This document shows positions 26,113 through 33,755 of a stretch of DNA of 64,000 bases, piece by piece. The notes beneath the pieces were generated by a model. It was given only the letters and a program-made list of their open reading frames with translations, searched no databases and was not told the DNA's origin. This DNA is from Ravibacter sp964559125 (lineage in GTDB: Bacteria > Bacteroidota > Bacteroidia > Cytophagales > Spirosomataceae): NCBI GenBank assembly GCA_964559125.1, contig CAZLGW010000003.1, forward strand, positions 1 through 64,000, given 5' to 3'. How positions within the stretch are numbered: the stretch's first letter is position 1; each line of letters opens with the position of its first letter. Made by a program: the position numbers and the translations under genes.

Positions 26113-27243
26113 ATGCTTTCTACCAGAATAGGTATTTTAGGAGGGGGACAATTGGGGTTAATGCTTCTGCAGGCTTCCATCGACTGGAATTTGGATATCA
26201 GTATACTTGATGGAGACCCCAACGCTCCCTGCAGTAAACCTGCCCCTCGTTTTATCGCCGGCTCTATCCAGGACTACGATACCGTTTACGAATTCGGTAA
26301 AGATCTCGACCTCATAACCGTAGAAATAGAGAAGGTAAATATTGAAGCGCTTGAAGCGCTGGAAAGAGAAGGTAAGAAAGTTTATCCGCAGCCGTCTGTA
26401 TTGCGAATCATCCAGGATAAAAGGGCTCAGAAAGAGTTTTACCGCGAGCATGGAATTCCCACGGCCCCTTTTGTACTGACGGAATCGAGGGAAGACGCCC
26501 GCAGGCATATTTCGCTGCTTCCGGCATTTCATAAGCTCGGGCGCGACGGGTATGACGGCCGCGGCGTGCAGAAGATAGAAAAGCCGGAGGATTTTGACCA
26601 GGCGTTTGAGGCGCCGGGTGTACTGGAGCAGGCGATCCCTTTCGAAAAGGAGCTGGCTGTCATCGTGGCAAGAAGGCCGGGAGGAGAAGTAAAGACATTT
26701 CCTGTCGTAGAAATGGTCTTCCACCCCGAAAAGCATCTTGTAGAGTTTCTCTTTGCCCCTGCCGAGATTTCGGCGGAAGCGGAGGCCAAAGCCACCGCGC
26801 TCGCTGTGCAGGTTGCGGAGGCATTCGGGGTAACGGGCCTTCTGGCTGTCGAGATGTTCCTGACGAGAGAAGGGGAAGTTTTGGTCAACGAGGTGGCTCC
26901 GCGTCCTCACAACAGCGGGCATCATACCATCAGGGCAAACGTAACGTCGCAATACGAGCAGCACTGGAGGGCCATACTCAACCTGCCGCTGGGCGATACG
27001 ACGGCCTACGCGCCTGCTGCTATGATCAACCTGCTGGGCGAAGACGGTTTTGAAGGGCCTGCCGTATATGAAGGCATGGAAACGCTTCTTGCAGAGAAAC
27101 AGGTCTTCCCGTTCCTGTATGGAAAAAAGATCACAAAGCCATTCCGCAAAATGGGGCACGTCACGATCATGGACGATAACCTGGAGCTCCTGCGGACAAA
27201 AGCCGCATTCGTGAAGGAGAATATCCGGGTGACCGCCCGGTGA
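26113..27243 (+). CDS. purK: N5-carboxyaminoimidazole ribonucleotide synthase
   Basis: A 376-residue ATP-grasp enzyme of purine synthesis that carboxylates AIR with bicarbonate and ATP to N5-CAIR. It begins with the nucleotide-binding GILGGGQLGLMLLQAS. It shows ATP-grasp elements LGRDGYDGRGVQK and VEMFLTREGEVLVNE, and the substrate loop APRPHNSGHHTI. It is followed after 80 bases by purE, which uses its product. Confidence 0.95.
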   Translation: MLSTRIGILGGGQLGLMLLQASIDWNLDISILDGDPNAPCSKPAPRFIAGSIQDYDTVYEFGKDLDLITVEIEKVNIEALEALEREGKKVYPQPSVLRIIQDKRAQKEFYREHGIPTAPFVLTESREDARRHISLLPAFHKLGRDGYDGRGVQKIEKPEDFDQAFEAPGVLEQAIPFEKELAVIVARRPGGEVKTFPVVEMVFHPEKHLVEFLFAPAEISAEAEAKATALAVQVAEAFGVTGLLAVEMFLTREGEVLVNEVAPRPHNSGHHTIRANVTSQYEQHWRAILNLPLGDTTAYAPAAMINLLGEDGFEGPAVYEGMETLLAEKQVFPFLYGKKITKPFRKMGHVTIMDDNLELLRTKAAFVKENIRVTAR

Positions 27244-27247
27244 CTGG

Positions 27248-27267
27248 CCCGGAGCTTCAGCTCCGGG
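27248..27267. repeat. GC-rich palindrome between purK and purE
   Basis: CCCGGAGC and GCTCCGGG, a perfect 8-bp stem with a TTCA tetraloop, starting 5 bases after the purK stop. There is no T tract. It is REP-like, or a stem that shapes mRNA levels between the two genes. Confidence 0.5.
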
Positions 27268-27323
27268 AACCGGAAATCAGAATTTTATCCCGGTAACGGA
27301 TTTTTTATAAAGAAATATCAGCT

Positions 27324-27809
27324 ATGGTAGGAATAATAATGGGCAGCGTATCAGACCTCCGTATTATGAAGGAGGCGGGCGATATGCTTGAAGAATTCGG
27401 AGTTGCCTACGAAATAGAAGTGGTTTCGGCTCACCGCACCCCCGAAAAAATGGTGGAATATGCAAAGAAGGCGCGGGAAAGGGGGCTCAGGGTTATCATA
27501 GCCGGGGCGGGCGGAGCTGCCCACCTGCCGGGTATGGTCGCTTCCCTGACAACGCTCCCGGTGATCGGCGTCCCTGTTTTATCGAGCAATTCTATCGATG
27601 GCTGGGATTCTGTGCTATCCATCCTGCAGATGCCCGGAGGCGTCCCGGTGGCTACGGTTGCCTTAAACGGAGGTAAGAATGCAGGCATCCTGGCCGCCCA
27701 GATCATCGGTGCGACCGACGACGCGGTAGCCCTGAAACTGGAGGCTTATAAGGAAGTTCTGAAAGAGAAGGTGGTGGAAATGAATGCCGAATTGAAAAAA
27801 TCCGTTTAA
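27324..27809 (+). CDS. purE: N5-CAIR mutase (class I PurE)
   Basis: A 161-residue class I PurE converting N5-CAIR to CAIR. Signatures are GSVSDLRIMKEA, the active-site histidine in SAHRTPEKM (about residues 42-50), and AGAGGAAHLPGM (about 69-80). The presence of purK next door fits the class I (mutase) reaction rather than direct AIR carboxylation. Confidence 0.96.
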   Translation: MVGIIMGSVSDLRIMKEAGDMLEEFGVAYEIEVVSAHRTPEKMVEYAKKARERGLRVIIAGAGGAAHLPGMVASLTTLPVIGVPVLSSNSIDGWDSVLSILQMPGGVPVATVALNGGKNAGILAAQIIGATDDAVALKLEAYKEVLKEKVVEMNAELKKSV

Positions 27810-27861
27810 TTGCATGGGTTTTGAGATGAAGTTGTAACTTCTGAAATTTTAGCTAACCATT

Positions 27862-28524
27862 ATGGAAGAGGAAAAACAAAAGAAACGAAACGTTCGTCCG
27901 GTCGAAAAATCAAAACTCCCCGGGATTACGCTGGTGGTTTTGTCCGTGCTGGTGCTTGCGCTGCTGTACGTAGGATATGAATACCTGACGGATGAGCCGG
28001 GCGATACAAGCGAAGTGACCAACGCAGATCCGGACAGGGAAGTGGTTTCGCTTGACGTCTATAATGAGCCCTCCCAGGTGGATGTAAACTCCGGTAACGT
28101 CCCGGTACCCGGCGGATCTGCGCCGGAGACGAAGGCAAAACCCGCGGATAGTAAGGATAAAGCGGATAGTAAGGATAAAAAGGAAGAGCAGGGCCCGGCT
28201 TCCACCCCGTCGGATGGGATAGCCTATACACATACCGTAGCAGCCGGAGAGACGCTGTTCAGCATAGCTACCCGCTACAACCTGAAAGTAGAAACGCTGA
28301 AGGCGTTGAATCCTTCCGTCAGCGAAAGTTCGGGGGTAAAGGCCGGTCAGAAGATCAATGTGCGGGTAAAGGCAGTTCATACCGTTGGCCCGGGTGATAT
28401 CCTGCGTGTGGTCGGGAATAAATACGGTGTTAGCGTCGATCTTATTATGCGGGCAAACAACAAAGCCAAGAATCACGCAGCGAGAGGCGAAAAGCTGGTG
28501 ATCCCGTTTGCAGAGAAAAAATAA
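27862..28524 (+). CDS. Membrane-anchored protein with two LysM domains
   Basis: A 220-residue protein. A basic cytosolic N-terminus precedes one transmembrane helix (about residues 20-42, LVVLSVLVLALLYVGYEYL), then a low-complexity linker with a tandem 6-residue repeat (ADSKDK twice). Two LysM domains follow: HTVAAGETLFSIATRYNL (from about 127) and HTVGPGDILRVVGNKYGV (from about 173). LysM binds peptidoglycan N-acetylglucosamine, so the protein probably tethers the inner membrane to the wall. No catalytic domain is present. Confidence 0.85.
   Translation: MEEEKQKKRNVRPVEKSKLPGITLVVLSVLVLALLYVGYEYLTDEPGDTSEVTNADPDREVVSLDVYNEPSQVDVNSGNVPVPGGSAPETKAKPADSKDKADSKDKKEEQGPASTPSDGIAYTHTVAAGETLFSIATRYNLKVETLKALNPSVSESSGVKAGQKINVRVKAVHTVGPGDILRVVGNKYGVSVDLIMRANNKAKNHAARGEKLVIPFAEKK
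28144..28179 (+). repeat. 18-base tandem repeat in the LysM gene
   Basis: Two identical, adjacent 18-base copies (28144-28161, 28162-28179) encode the repeated ADSKDK in the linker. Being a multiple of three, copy-number slippage would keep frame and change linker length only. Confidence 0.8.
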
Positions 28525-28565
28525 ATACAGTTCATATTAATCCTTTCTTAAACCTCAGAATAGTC

Positions 28566-28898
28566 ATGTCGGATACGCTTCAACCCGGTTTATTTGTACA
28601 CCACGTTTTTTTCTGGCTTAAAAACCCGGACAGCGAGTCCGATAAGGAAAAGCTGGTAGCCGGGCTTAAAACACTTGTTGATCTTCCCGGTTATATCACC
28701 GCCCACATCGGCTATCCGGCCGATACGAACCGGCCCGTTATTGACAGGAGCTATGCCGTTTCCTGGCTGCTTCTTTTTAACAACGGGGAAGAGGAAGCCA
28801 CTTACCAGAACCATCCGGTACACGTGAAGTTTGTAGAAGATTATGCCTACCTGTGGGAAAGGGTGGTAGTCTACGATTCGGTTGGACCAAAGCTTTAA
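28566..28898 (+). CDS. Dabb-family (stress-responsive alpha/beta barrel) protein
   Basis: A 110-residue ferredoxin-like dimeric alpha/beta barrel domain. VHHVFFWLKNP at the start, LPGYITAHIGYPA in the middle and YQNHPVHVKFVEDY near the end are typical of Dabb (PF07876). The biochemical role of bacterial members is generally undefined. It lies between the LysM gene and mnmA on the same strand. Confidence 0.85.
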   Translation: MSDTLQPGLFVHHVFFWLKNPDSESDKEKLVAGLKTLVDLPGYITAHIGYPADTNRPVIDRSYAVSWLLLFNNGEEEATYQNHPVHVKFVEDYAYLWERVVVYDSVGPKL

Positions 28899-28903
28899 AT
28901 TTG
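28896..28903 (+). promoter_or_regulatory. -7 box upstream of mnmA
   Basis: TAAATTTG fits TAnnTTTG and overlaps the Dabb stop codon, 51 bases before ATG 28955. No TTG occurs at the correct spacing. Confidence 0.35.
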
Positions 28904-28954
28904 TAATTTCATTCATTAATAATCGGAAGGCTTTGAACCTTCGCAGATAGCAAC

Positions 28955-30076
28955 ATGAGTAAACACGGAAGAATCCTGGTCGCTATGAGCGGCGGGATCG
29001 ACAGCTCACTGGCAGCTGTTTTGTTACATGAAGAGGGGTATGAAGTGATCGGCATGACCATGAAAACATGGGACTATGCCGGGAGCGGAGGTTCCAAAAA
29101 AGAGACGGGGTGCTGCTCCCTGGATTCTATCAACGACGCCAGGAATATTGCGGTGCAGCTGGGGTTCCCCCACTATATCCTCGATATCCGCAATGAATTC
29201 GGAGATTATGTTATCGACCACTTTACGGGAGAGTACCTGGAAGGCCGTACGCCCAATCCCTGTGTATTGTGTAATACCCACATCAAATGGGATGCCTTGT
29301 TGAGAAGGGCCGACCGCCTGGATTGCGAGTTCATCGCTACCGGGCACTATGCCAATATAAGGGAGCTTGACGGGCGGTATGTGATCTCGAAAGGCGTCGA
29401 TACGGCCAAGGATCAAAGCTATGTGTTGTGGGGGATCTCGCAGGACAGCCTGAAGCGCACCAAGCTTCCTCTGGGGCATCTGCGCAAGACGGAGATACGT
29501 GAAATGGCAGCGCAGCGCGGATTTGTAGAACTGGTTAACAAGTCGGAAAGCTATGAGATCTGTTTTGTGCCCGACAACGACTACCGGGGGTTCCTCAAAA
29601 GGCGTATTCCTACCCTGGAAGCAGAAGTGGCCGGAGGGAATTTCGTATCTGTCGACGGCAGGTTCCTGGGTAAGCACGAAGGCTACCCGTTTTATACCGT
29701 AGGACAGAGAAAGGGCCTGGGGATAGCCCTGGGACGCCCCGTTTTTGTCACTGAAATAAGAAAAGAGACCAACGAAGTAGTGTTGGGGGATATGCCCGAT
29801 CTTTACAGAGATGGTATGGTTGTACAAAAGCTGAACCTGCAGAAATATAGTAGCATCGAGCGGCCGCTCGATACCACGACGAAAGTTCGCTATAAGCACG
29901 ACGGAGCGCCTGCAACCATCGTGCAGGACGCCCCCGACAGGATAACGGTCAGTTTTCATGACGCTGTGAGCGGGATTGCTCCCGGCCAGGCTGCGGTTTT
30001 CTATGAAGGCGATGACGTGATTGGTGGCGGATGGATCACGAAGAGTTTTAACACATTAGAAAAGATTGATGAGTAA
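28955..30076 (+). CDS. mnmA: tRNA-specific 2-thiouridylase MnmA
   Basis: A 373-residue enzyme that thiolates U34 of tRNA-Lys, -Glu and -Gln. The PP-loop motif SGGIDSS is near residues 10-16. The catalytic cysteine pair lies in NPCVLCN (about residue 102) and SYEICFVPD (about residue 201). Other conserved motifs are ATGHYA and FYTVGQRKGLGI. The protein has the usual family length. It overlaps the next gene by 8 bases. Confidence 0.96.
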   Translation: MSKHGRILVAMSGGIDSSLAAVLLHEEGYEVIGMTMKTWDYAGSGGSKKETGCCSLDSINDARNIAVQLGFPHYILDIRNEFGDYVIDHFTGEYLEGRTPNPCVLCNTHIKWDALLRRADRLDCEFIATGHYANIRELDGRYVISKGVDTAKDQSYVLWGISQDSLKRTKLPLGHLRKTEIREMAAQRGFVELVNKSESYEICFVPDNDYRGFLKRRIPTLEAEVAGGNFVSVDGRFLGKHEGYPFYTVGQRKGLGIALGRPVFVTEIRKETNEVVLGDMPDLYRDGMVVQKLNLQKYSSIERPLDTTTKVRYKHDGAPATIVQDAPDRITVSFHDAVSGIAPGQAAVFYEGDDVIGGGWITKSFNTLEKIDE

Positions 30077-31094
30077 AAGAGTGGATGTCAGTATAGCCTT
30101 CTACGGGAAACCTTACCAGGCTATCGTCACAATCAAAACGCTGATGCAGCACAGCGGTCAGCATATAGATAAAATTATCCTGTCGAGAGAGCGCAGGCAA
30201 CCGCATGACGACTATATAGGCATATTTAAGATCATCGATTATTTTAGAAATGACCCTGAAGTAAAGCTGGAGGTACAATATCCCAAATATCACCTGGGGC
30301 TGGGCGTGCTCGATATCGAGCGGGCAAAGACAGATACGGAGTGGCGGCGCAGCATTATGTACCAGTACGCCCTGGAGACGACCGACAAGAAATACCTGTG
30401 TATCATGCACAATGATATGCTGTATTATGGCGATATGATCGGGGATATGCTCAGGGAGTTTGACAACGGACCGGAGAGCCTGGTCGGAGTTGGTTCTATC
30501 GGTCAGTGCTGGTCATGCCCGGCAGGACCGGATTGGGCGAACATATGTGATTCTACAAGGTTTGAGGAATACGTTCCTACGCAGGAGGAGGCATTGGAGC
30601 TTGCTGCCAGTTATGATACCCCGAGAAAAGACATCCAGCTGAGAGTGATTAAGGAGGGGCGGGTGCATATTCTGCCCGAATGCCGTCTGAACGAATATTG
30701 CGCCATGATCGATGTGGAGAAATACAGGAAAGAAACTATCCCCAACGGTACGATAGGATGCTATGGCGGTGGATGGCGGGGCATAGATACGGCTACCATC
30801 TGGTCGCATGATATGTACAAAAAAGGATACCGGTTCAGACACCTCACCCTGGAAGATTACACACGTCATGCCCCTTTTGACGACACGGGCAGCGGTACCA
30901 AAGCGAATACGAGCTCAGAGATCTACTGGCATGCCGAACGCCGGGCGGAAGAATATATAAACGAGCAATTCGGCCCTATCCGTTTTTCAGGATATGTACA
31001 GCGGGCAAATCTGGTCGATTCTATCAGTAGGAAAACCTGGCTGACCCTGATTCATGCCTACGGTTTTGCAAAAAAGCTTATCGGCCGGCAATAG
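30069..31094 (+). CDS. Putative GT-A-type glycosyltransferase
   Basis: A 341-residue protein from ATG 30069 (the preceding TTG would add one residue). It begins VDVSIAFYGKPYQAIVTIKT, the first beta-strand and helix of a GT2-like nucleotide-sugar fold. A possible metal-binding region is LCIMHNDMLYYGDM near residues 118-131. No membrane span is evident. The assignment rests on fold-like features, not on a strong family signature. Its start overlaps the mnmA stop by 8 bases, suggesting translational coupling to an unrelated tRNA enzyme. Confidence 0.55.
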   Translation: MSKRVDVSIAFYGKPYQAIVTIKTLMQHSGQHIDKIILSRERRQPHDDYIGIFKIIDYFRNDPEVKLEVQYPKYHLGLGVLDIERAKTDTEWRRSIMYQYALETTDKKYLCIMHNDMLYYGDMIGDMLREFDNGPESLVGVGSIGQCWSCPAGPDWANICDSTRFEEYVPTQEEALELAASYDTPRKDIQLRVIKEGRVHILPECRLNEYCAMIDVEKYRKETIPNGTIGCYGGGWRGIDTATIWSHDMYKKGYRFRHLTLEDYTRHAPFDDTGSGTKANTSSEIYWHAERRAEEYINEQFGPIRFSGYVQRANLVDSISRKTWLTLIHAYGFAKKLIGRQ

Positions 31095-31100
31095 AATATC

Positions 31101-32192
31101 TCAGGCTTCCTGCTGGTCGGGCTCAGGGATCGGTTTTCTTGCCCAGTAGCTGGCCAGCACAGACCCCGTAATATTCATCATCGGACCGAATACTGCAGCG
31201 GCAAGGCCTACGGTAGCGATTTTTCCCATTTCCTTGGCCAGCCCTGATGCCAGGCCGCCGTTTTGCATACCTATTTCGATAGCAAGGGTGCGGCAATCTC
31301 TTTCACTCATACGGAAAAGCCTGCCGGCCCAGTAGCCCAGGGTATAACCGAAGAGGTTGTGCATCAGCACGAAGACGATGAGCATAAGACCGATGGAAAG
31401 AAGGCTTTTTTGCCCGGCCGCAGTAATAATCGTGATGATAAACCCGATACCGGCCATGGAAACGAGCGGCATGGCATTGTCCAGCCATTTCGCCTTTCCG
31501 GAAAGGAATTTATTGAACAGAAGCCCTAACCCGATAGGGATGATGACCATCTTAAAGATATCCCACATCATTGCCATGGCATTTATTTCTACGAAGGTGC
31601 CTGCAAGGAGTTTCATAAGCGCCGGGGTGGTAAAGGGAGCCAGTACCGTTAATATGGCAGTCAGAGTAATCGAAAGCGCAAGGTTGCCTTTTGCCAGGTA
31701 GGTGATGACATTGGACGCCATACCGCTGGGGACGCAGCCGATCAGGATCATTCCTGCGGCTATTTCCGGGTCGAAGCCGCTGATGCTGGCAAACAGGTAG
31801 CCCAGCCCGGGCATGATAATAAACTGGGCTCCGAGACCGATGAATACACCTTTGGGCATTTTTACCACACCTGCAAAATCCCGGAGACTCATCGACGTAC
31901 CCATCCCGAACATGATCACCTGGATAAGAGGCGTAATAAGGGTAGCCAGCTTTACACTTCCCCAGGTATCAAAATACGTGGGGTAGAACATCGCAGCAGC
32001 TACTGCCGCGAAGATCATGATAGTGTAGGTGAAACCTTTGTACTTCTCGATCTGGTTGAGGTAAATAGCAAGCGACGCAAAGAAGACTATTACGCCGGGG
32101 CCTGCCATGGCGCCTTTGCCGGTGATAAGAAGAAAAATGGTGTAAAGTAAACCTGCTATCGCAGCGGAGGCGGTAATTCGTTTAAGGAGCAT
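31101..32192 (-). CDS. Bile acid:sodium symporter (BASS) family transporter
   Basis: A 363-residue protein with ten hydrophobic segments. The family motifs are FGMGTSMSLRDF (about residue 95-106) and GCVPSGMASNVITYLAKGN (about 152-170), the latter being the BASS core crossover region. Bacterial homologues carry bile acids, pantothenate or other organic anions with Na+. The substrate here cannot be told. It converges on the glycosyltransferase gene with only 6 bases between the stops. Confidence 0.88.
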   Translation of the reverse strand: MLLKRITASAAIAGLLYTIFLLITGKGAMAGPGVIVFFASLAIYLNQIEKYKGFTYTIMIFAAVAAAMFYPTYFDTWGSVKLATLITPLIQVIMFGMGTSMSLRDFAGVVKMPKGVFIGLGAQFIIMPGLGYLFASISGFDPEIAAGMILIGCVPSGMASNVITYLAKGNLALSITLTAILTVLAPFTTPALMKLLAGTFVEINAMAMMWDIFKMVIIPIGLGLLFNKFLSGKAKWLDNAMPLVSMAGIGFIITIITAAGQKSLLSIGLMLIVFVLMHNLFGYTLGYWAGRLFRMSERDCRTLAIEIGMQNGGLASGLAKEMGKIATVGLAAAVFGPMMNITGSVLASYWARKPIPEPDQQEA

Positions 32193-32220
32193 CTTCAGTA
32201 TTAATGGATTCAGGATCCCT

Positions 32221-32250
32221 CAAAGCTAAAATAAAATATGGGAGTTTCAA
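32221..32250 (-). promoter_or_regulatory. Bacteroidetes promoter of the BASS transporter gene
   Basis: On the minus strand, TTG (32250-32248), a 19-base spacer, then TAGCTTTG (32228-32221), 28 bases before the ATG at 32192. It is a full consensus match with ideal spacing. Confidence 0.7.
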
Positions 32251-32288
32251 AAGCCGGAGATTTTAATCATACATCATAGTGTACGGTA

Positions 32289-33728
32289 CTATACCACACT
32301 GAGTTTGAGTGCATTCGTTTTGCGTATTCTTGAAATAGGCATGCTCAGTGTGTTAATGAAAACATCGCCTTCTACGAGTTCGCCGCGCTCTACCAGGAAG
32401 CGTTTGATATTGTCTATGGTATCGTCGGTGGAAATACCCTCTTCAGTTTCATAGTAAAACACACGTGTGCCCCAGTATAACCCCAGCGTATTCATCAATC
32501 TCCTGTTGGAGGTAAAAATCAGCAGGTTAGCTTTAGGCCGGTGGTGAGAGAGCCGGGTGGCCGTATAACCGGAGTTGGTGATCCCGATCAGTGCTTTGGC
32601 ATCCGTATCCCTGGCCAGCCGACAGGCGCTCATCACGACGTTGTCGTTCAGCAGATCAGGCGCTTTCTTATCTTCGTTTACCTGGGCGTGATACTTGAAA
32701 TAGAGTGAATTGGATTGCTCCTCGACGCGTTCTATGGTACGTGTCATGTTCTGCACGGCCAGTACGGGGTAGTCACCGGAAGCAGTCTCTGCGCTTAGCA
32801 TGACCGCATCCGTACCGTCGAGCACCGCATTGGCTACGTCGTTGATCTCTGCCCGTGTAGGCCTCGGATTTTCGATCATGCTTTCCAGCATCTGGGTAGC
32901 GACGATTACCGGTTTCCCTAAACGGTTGCATTTTTCGACCAACATCTTCTGTATCATCGGGACGTCTTCGGCAGGGAGCTCCACGCCCAGGTCTCCGCGG
33001 GCTACCATAATGGCGTCGGTGACGGCGATAATGCTGTCGATGTTGCTCACCGCTTCCGGCTTTTCGATCTTGGCTACGATCCTGGTCGATTTGCCGCGTG
33101 AGTTGATATATTCCCTGACTTCGTCGATATCGGATGCCCGGCGCACGAACGAAAGTGCGATCCATTCCACATCGTTATCCAGGCCGAAATCCAGGTCCTC
33201 ATAGTCCTTTTGAGTAACTGAAGGCATCGAGACCTGCGTATTCGGGAGGTTTACGCCTTTCCTGGACTTAAGAAACCCGCCGTATATCACTTCCGTGACG
33301 ACCTCGGTCCCGATAATCTCGATCACCTTTACTTCCAGCTTCCCGTCGTCGAGCAGGATACGTTCGCCGATTCTGACATCATTGTACATCCCGTCGTATG
33401 GGGTGCTTACTCTCTCGGAAGTACCGATGATATTTTCGTTGGTGAAGACCAGTTTCTGTCCGGGCTGGATAAGCACGCCGGCTTTTTCTTCTACGTTACC
33501 GATCCTTATTTTGGGTCCCTGGAGGTCCTGAAGTATACAAAGATTGAATCCGTATTCTTCGTTTATCTGGCGTATTCTTTTAATTCTTTCGAGATGATCA
33601 GGATGAGAGCCATGTGAGAAGTTTAATCTGAAAACATTTACACCTGCTTTTGCCAGTGCTACGAGGGTTTCCTTTGATTCCGAGGCAGGACCGACGGTTG
33701 CAACAATTTTGGTTTTCTTGAGTGTCAT
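32289..33728 (-). CDS. pyk: Pyruvate kinase
   Basis: A 479-residue glycolytic enzyme making pyruvate and ATP from PEP and ADP. Conserved elements are KIVATVGPAS (start), NVFRLNFSHGSHPDH, the active-site KIEKPEAVSNID (about residues 217-228) and MVARGDLGVELP (about 240-251), and TRAEINDVANAVLDGTDAVM. The C-terminal domain is present, so the protein is complete. The gene lies 27 bases downstream of priA. Confidence 0.96.
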   Translation of the reverse strand: MTLKKTKIVATVGPASESKETLVALAKAGVNVFRLNFSHGSHPDHLERIKRIRQINEEYGFNLCILQDLQGPKIRIGNVEEKAGVLIQPGQKLVFTNENIIGTSERVSTPYDGMYNDVRIGERILLDDGKLEVKVIEIIGTEVVTEVIYGGFLKSRKGVNLPNTQVSMPSVTQKDYEDLDFGLDNDVEWIALSFVRRASDIDEVREYINSRGKSTRIVAKIEKPEAVSNIDSIIAVTDAIMVARGDLGVELPAEDVPMIQKMLVEKCNRLGKPVIVATQMLESMIENPRPTRAEINDVANAVLDGTDAVMLSAETASGDYPVLAVQNMTRTIERVEEQSNSLYFKYHAQVNEDKKAPDLLNDNVVMSACRLARDTDAKALIGITNSGYTATRLSHHRPKANLLIFTSNRRLMNTLGLYWGTRVFYYETEEGISTDDTIDNIKRFLVERGELVEGDVFINTLSMPISRIRKTNALKLSVV

Positions 33729-33755
33729 GAGGTTTTATTGACTGCTGATTAACGA

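Noticed and set aside
26158..27159. Minus-strand open frame of 333 codons opposite purK
   Set aside because: Fully overlaps purK, which has all family motifs; no independent evidence for the antisense frame.
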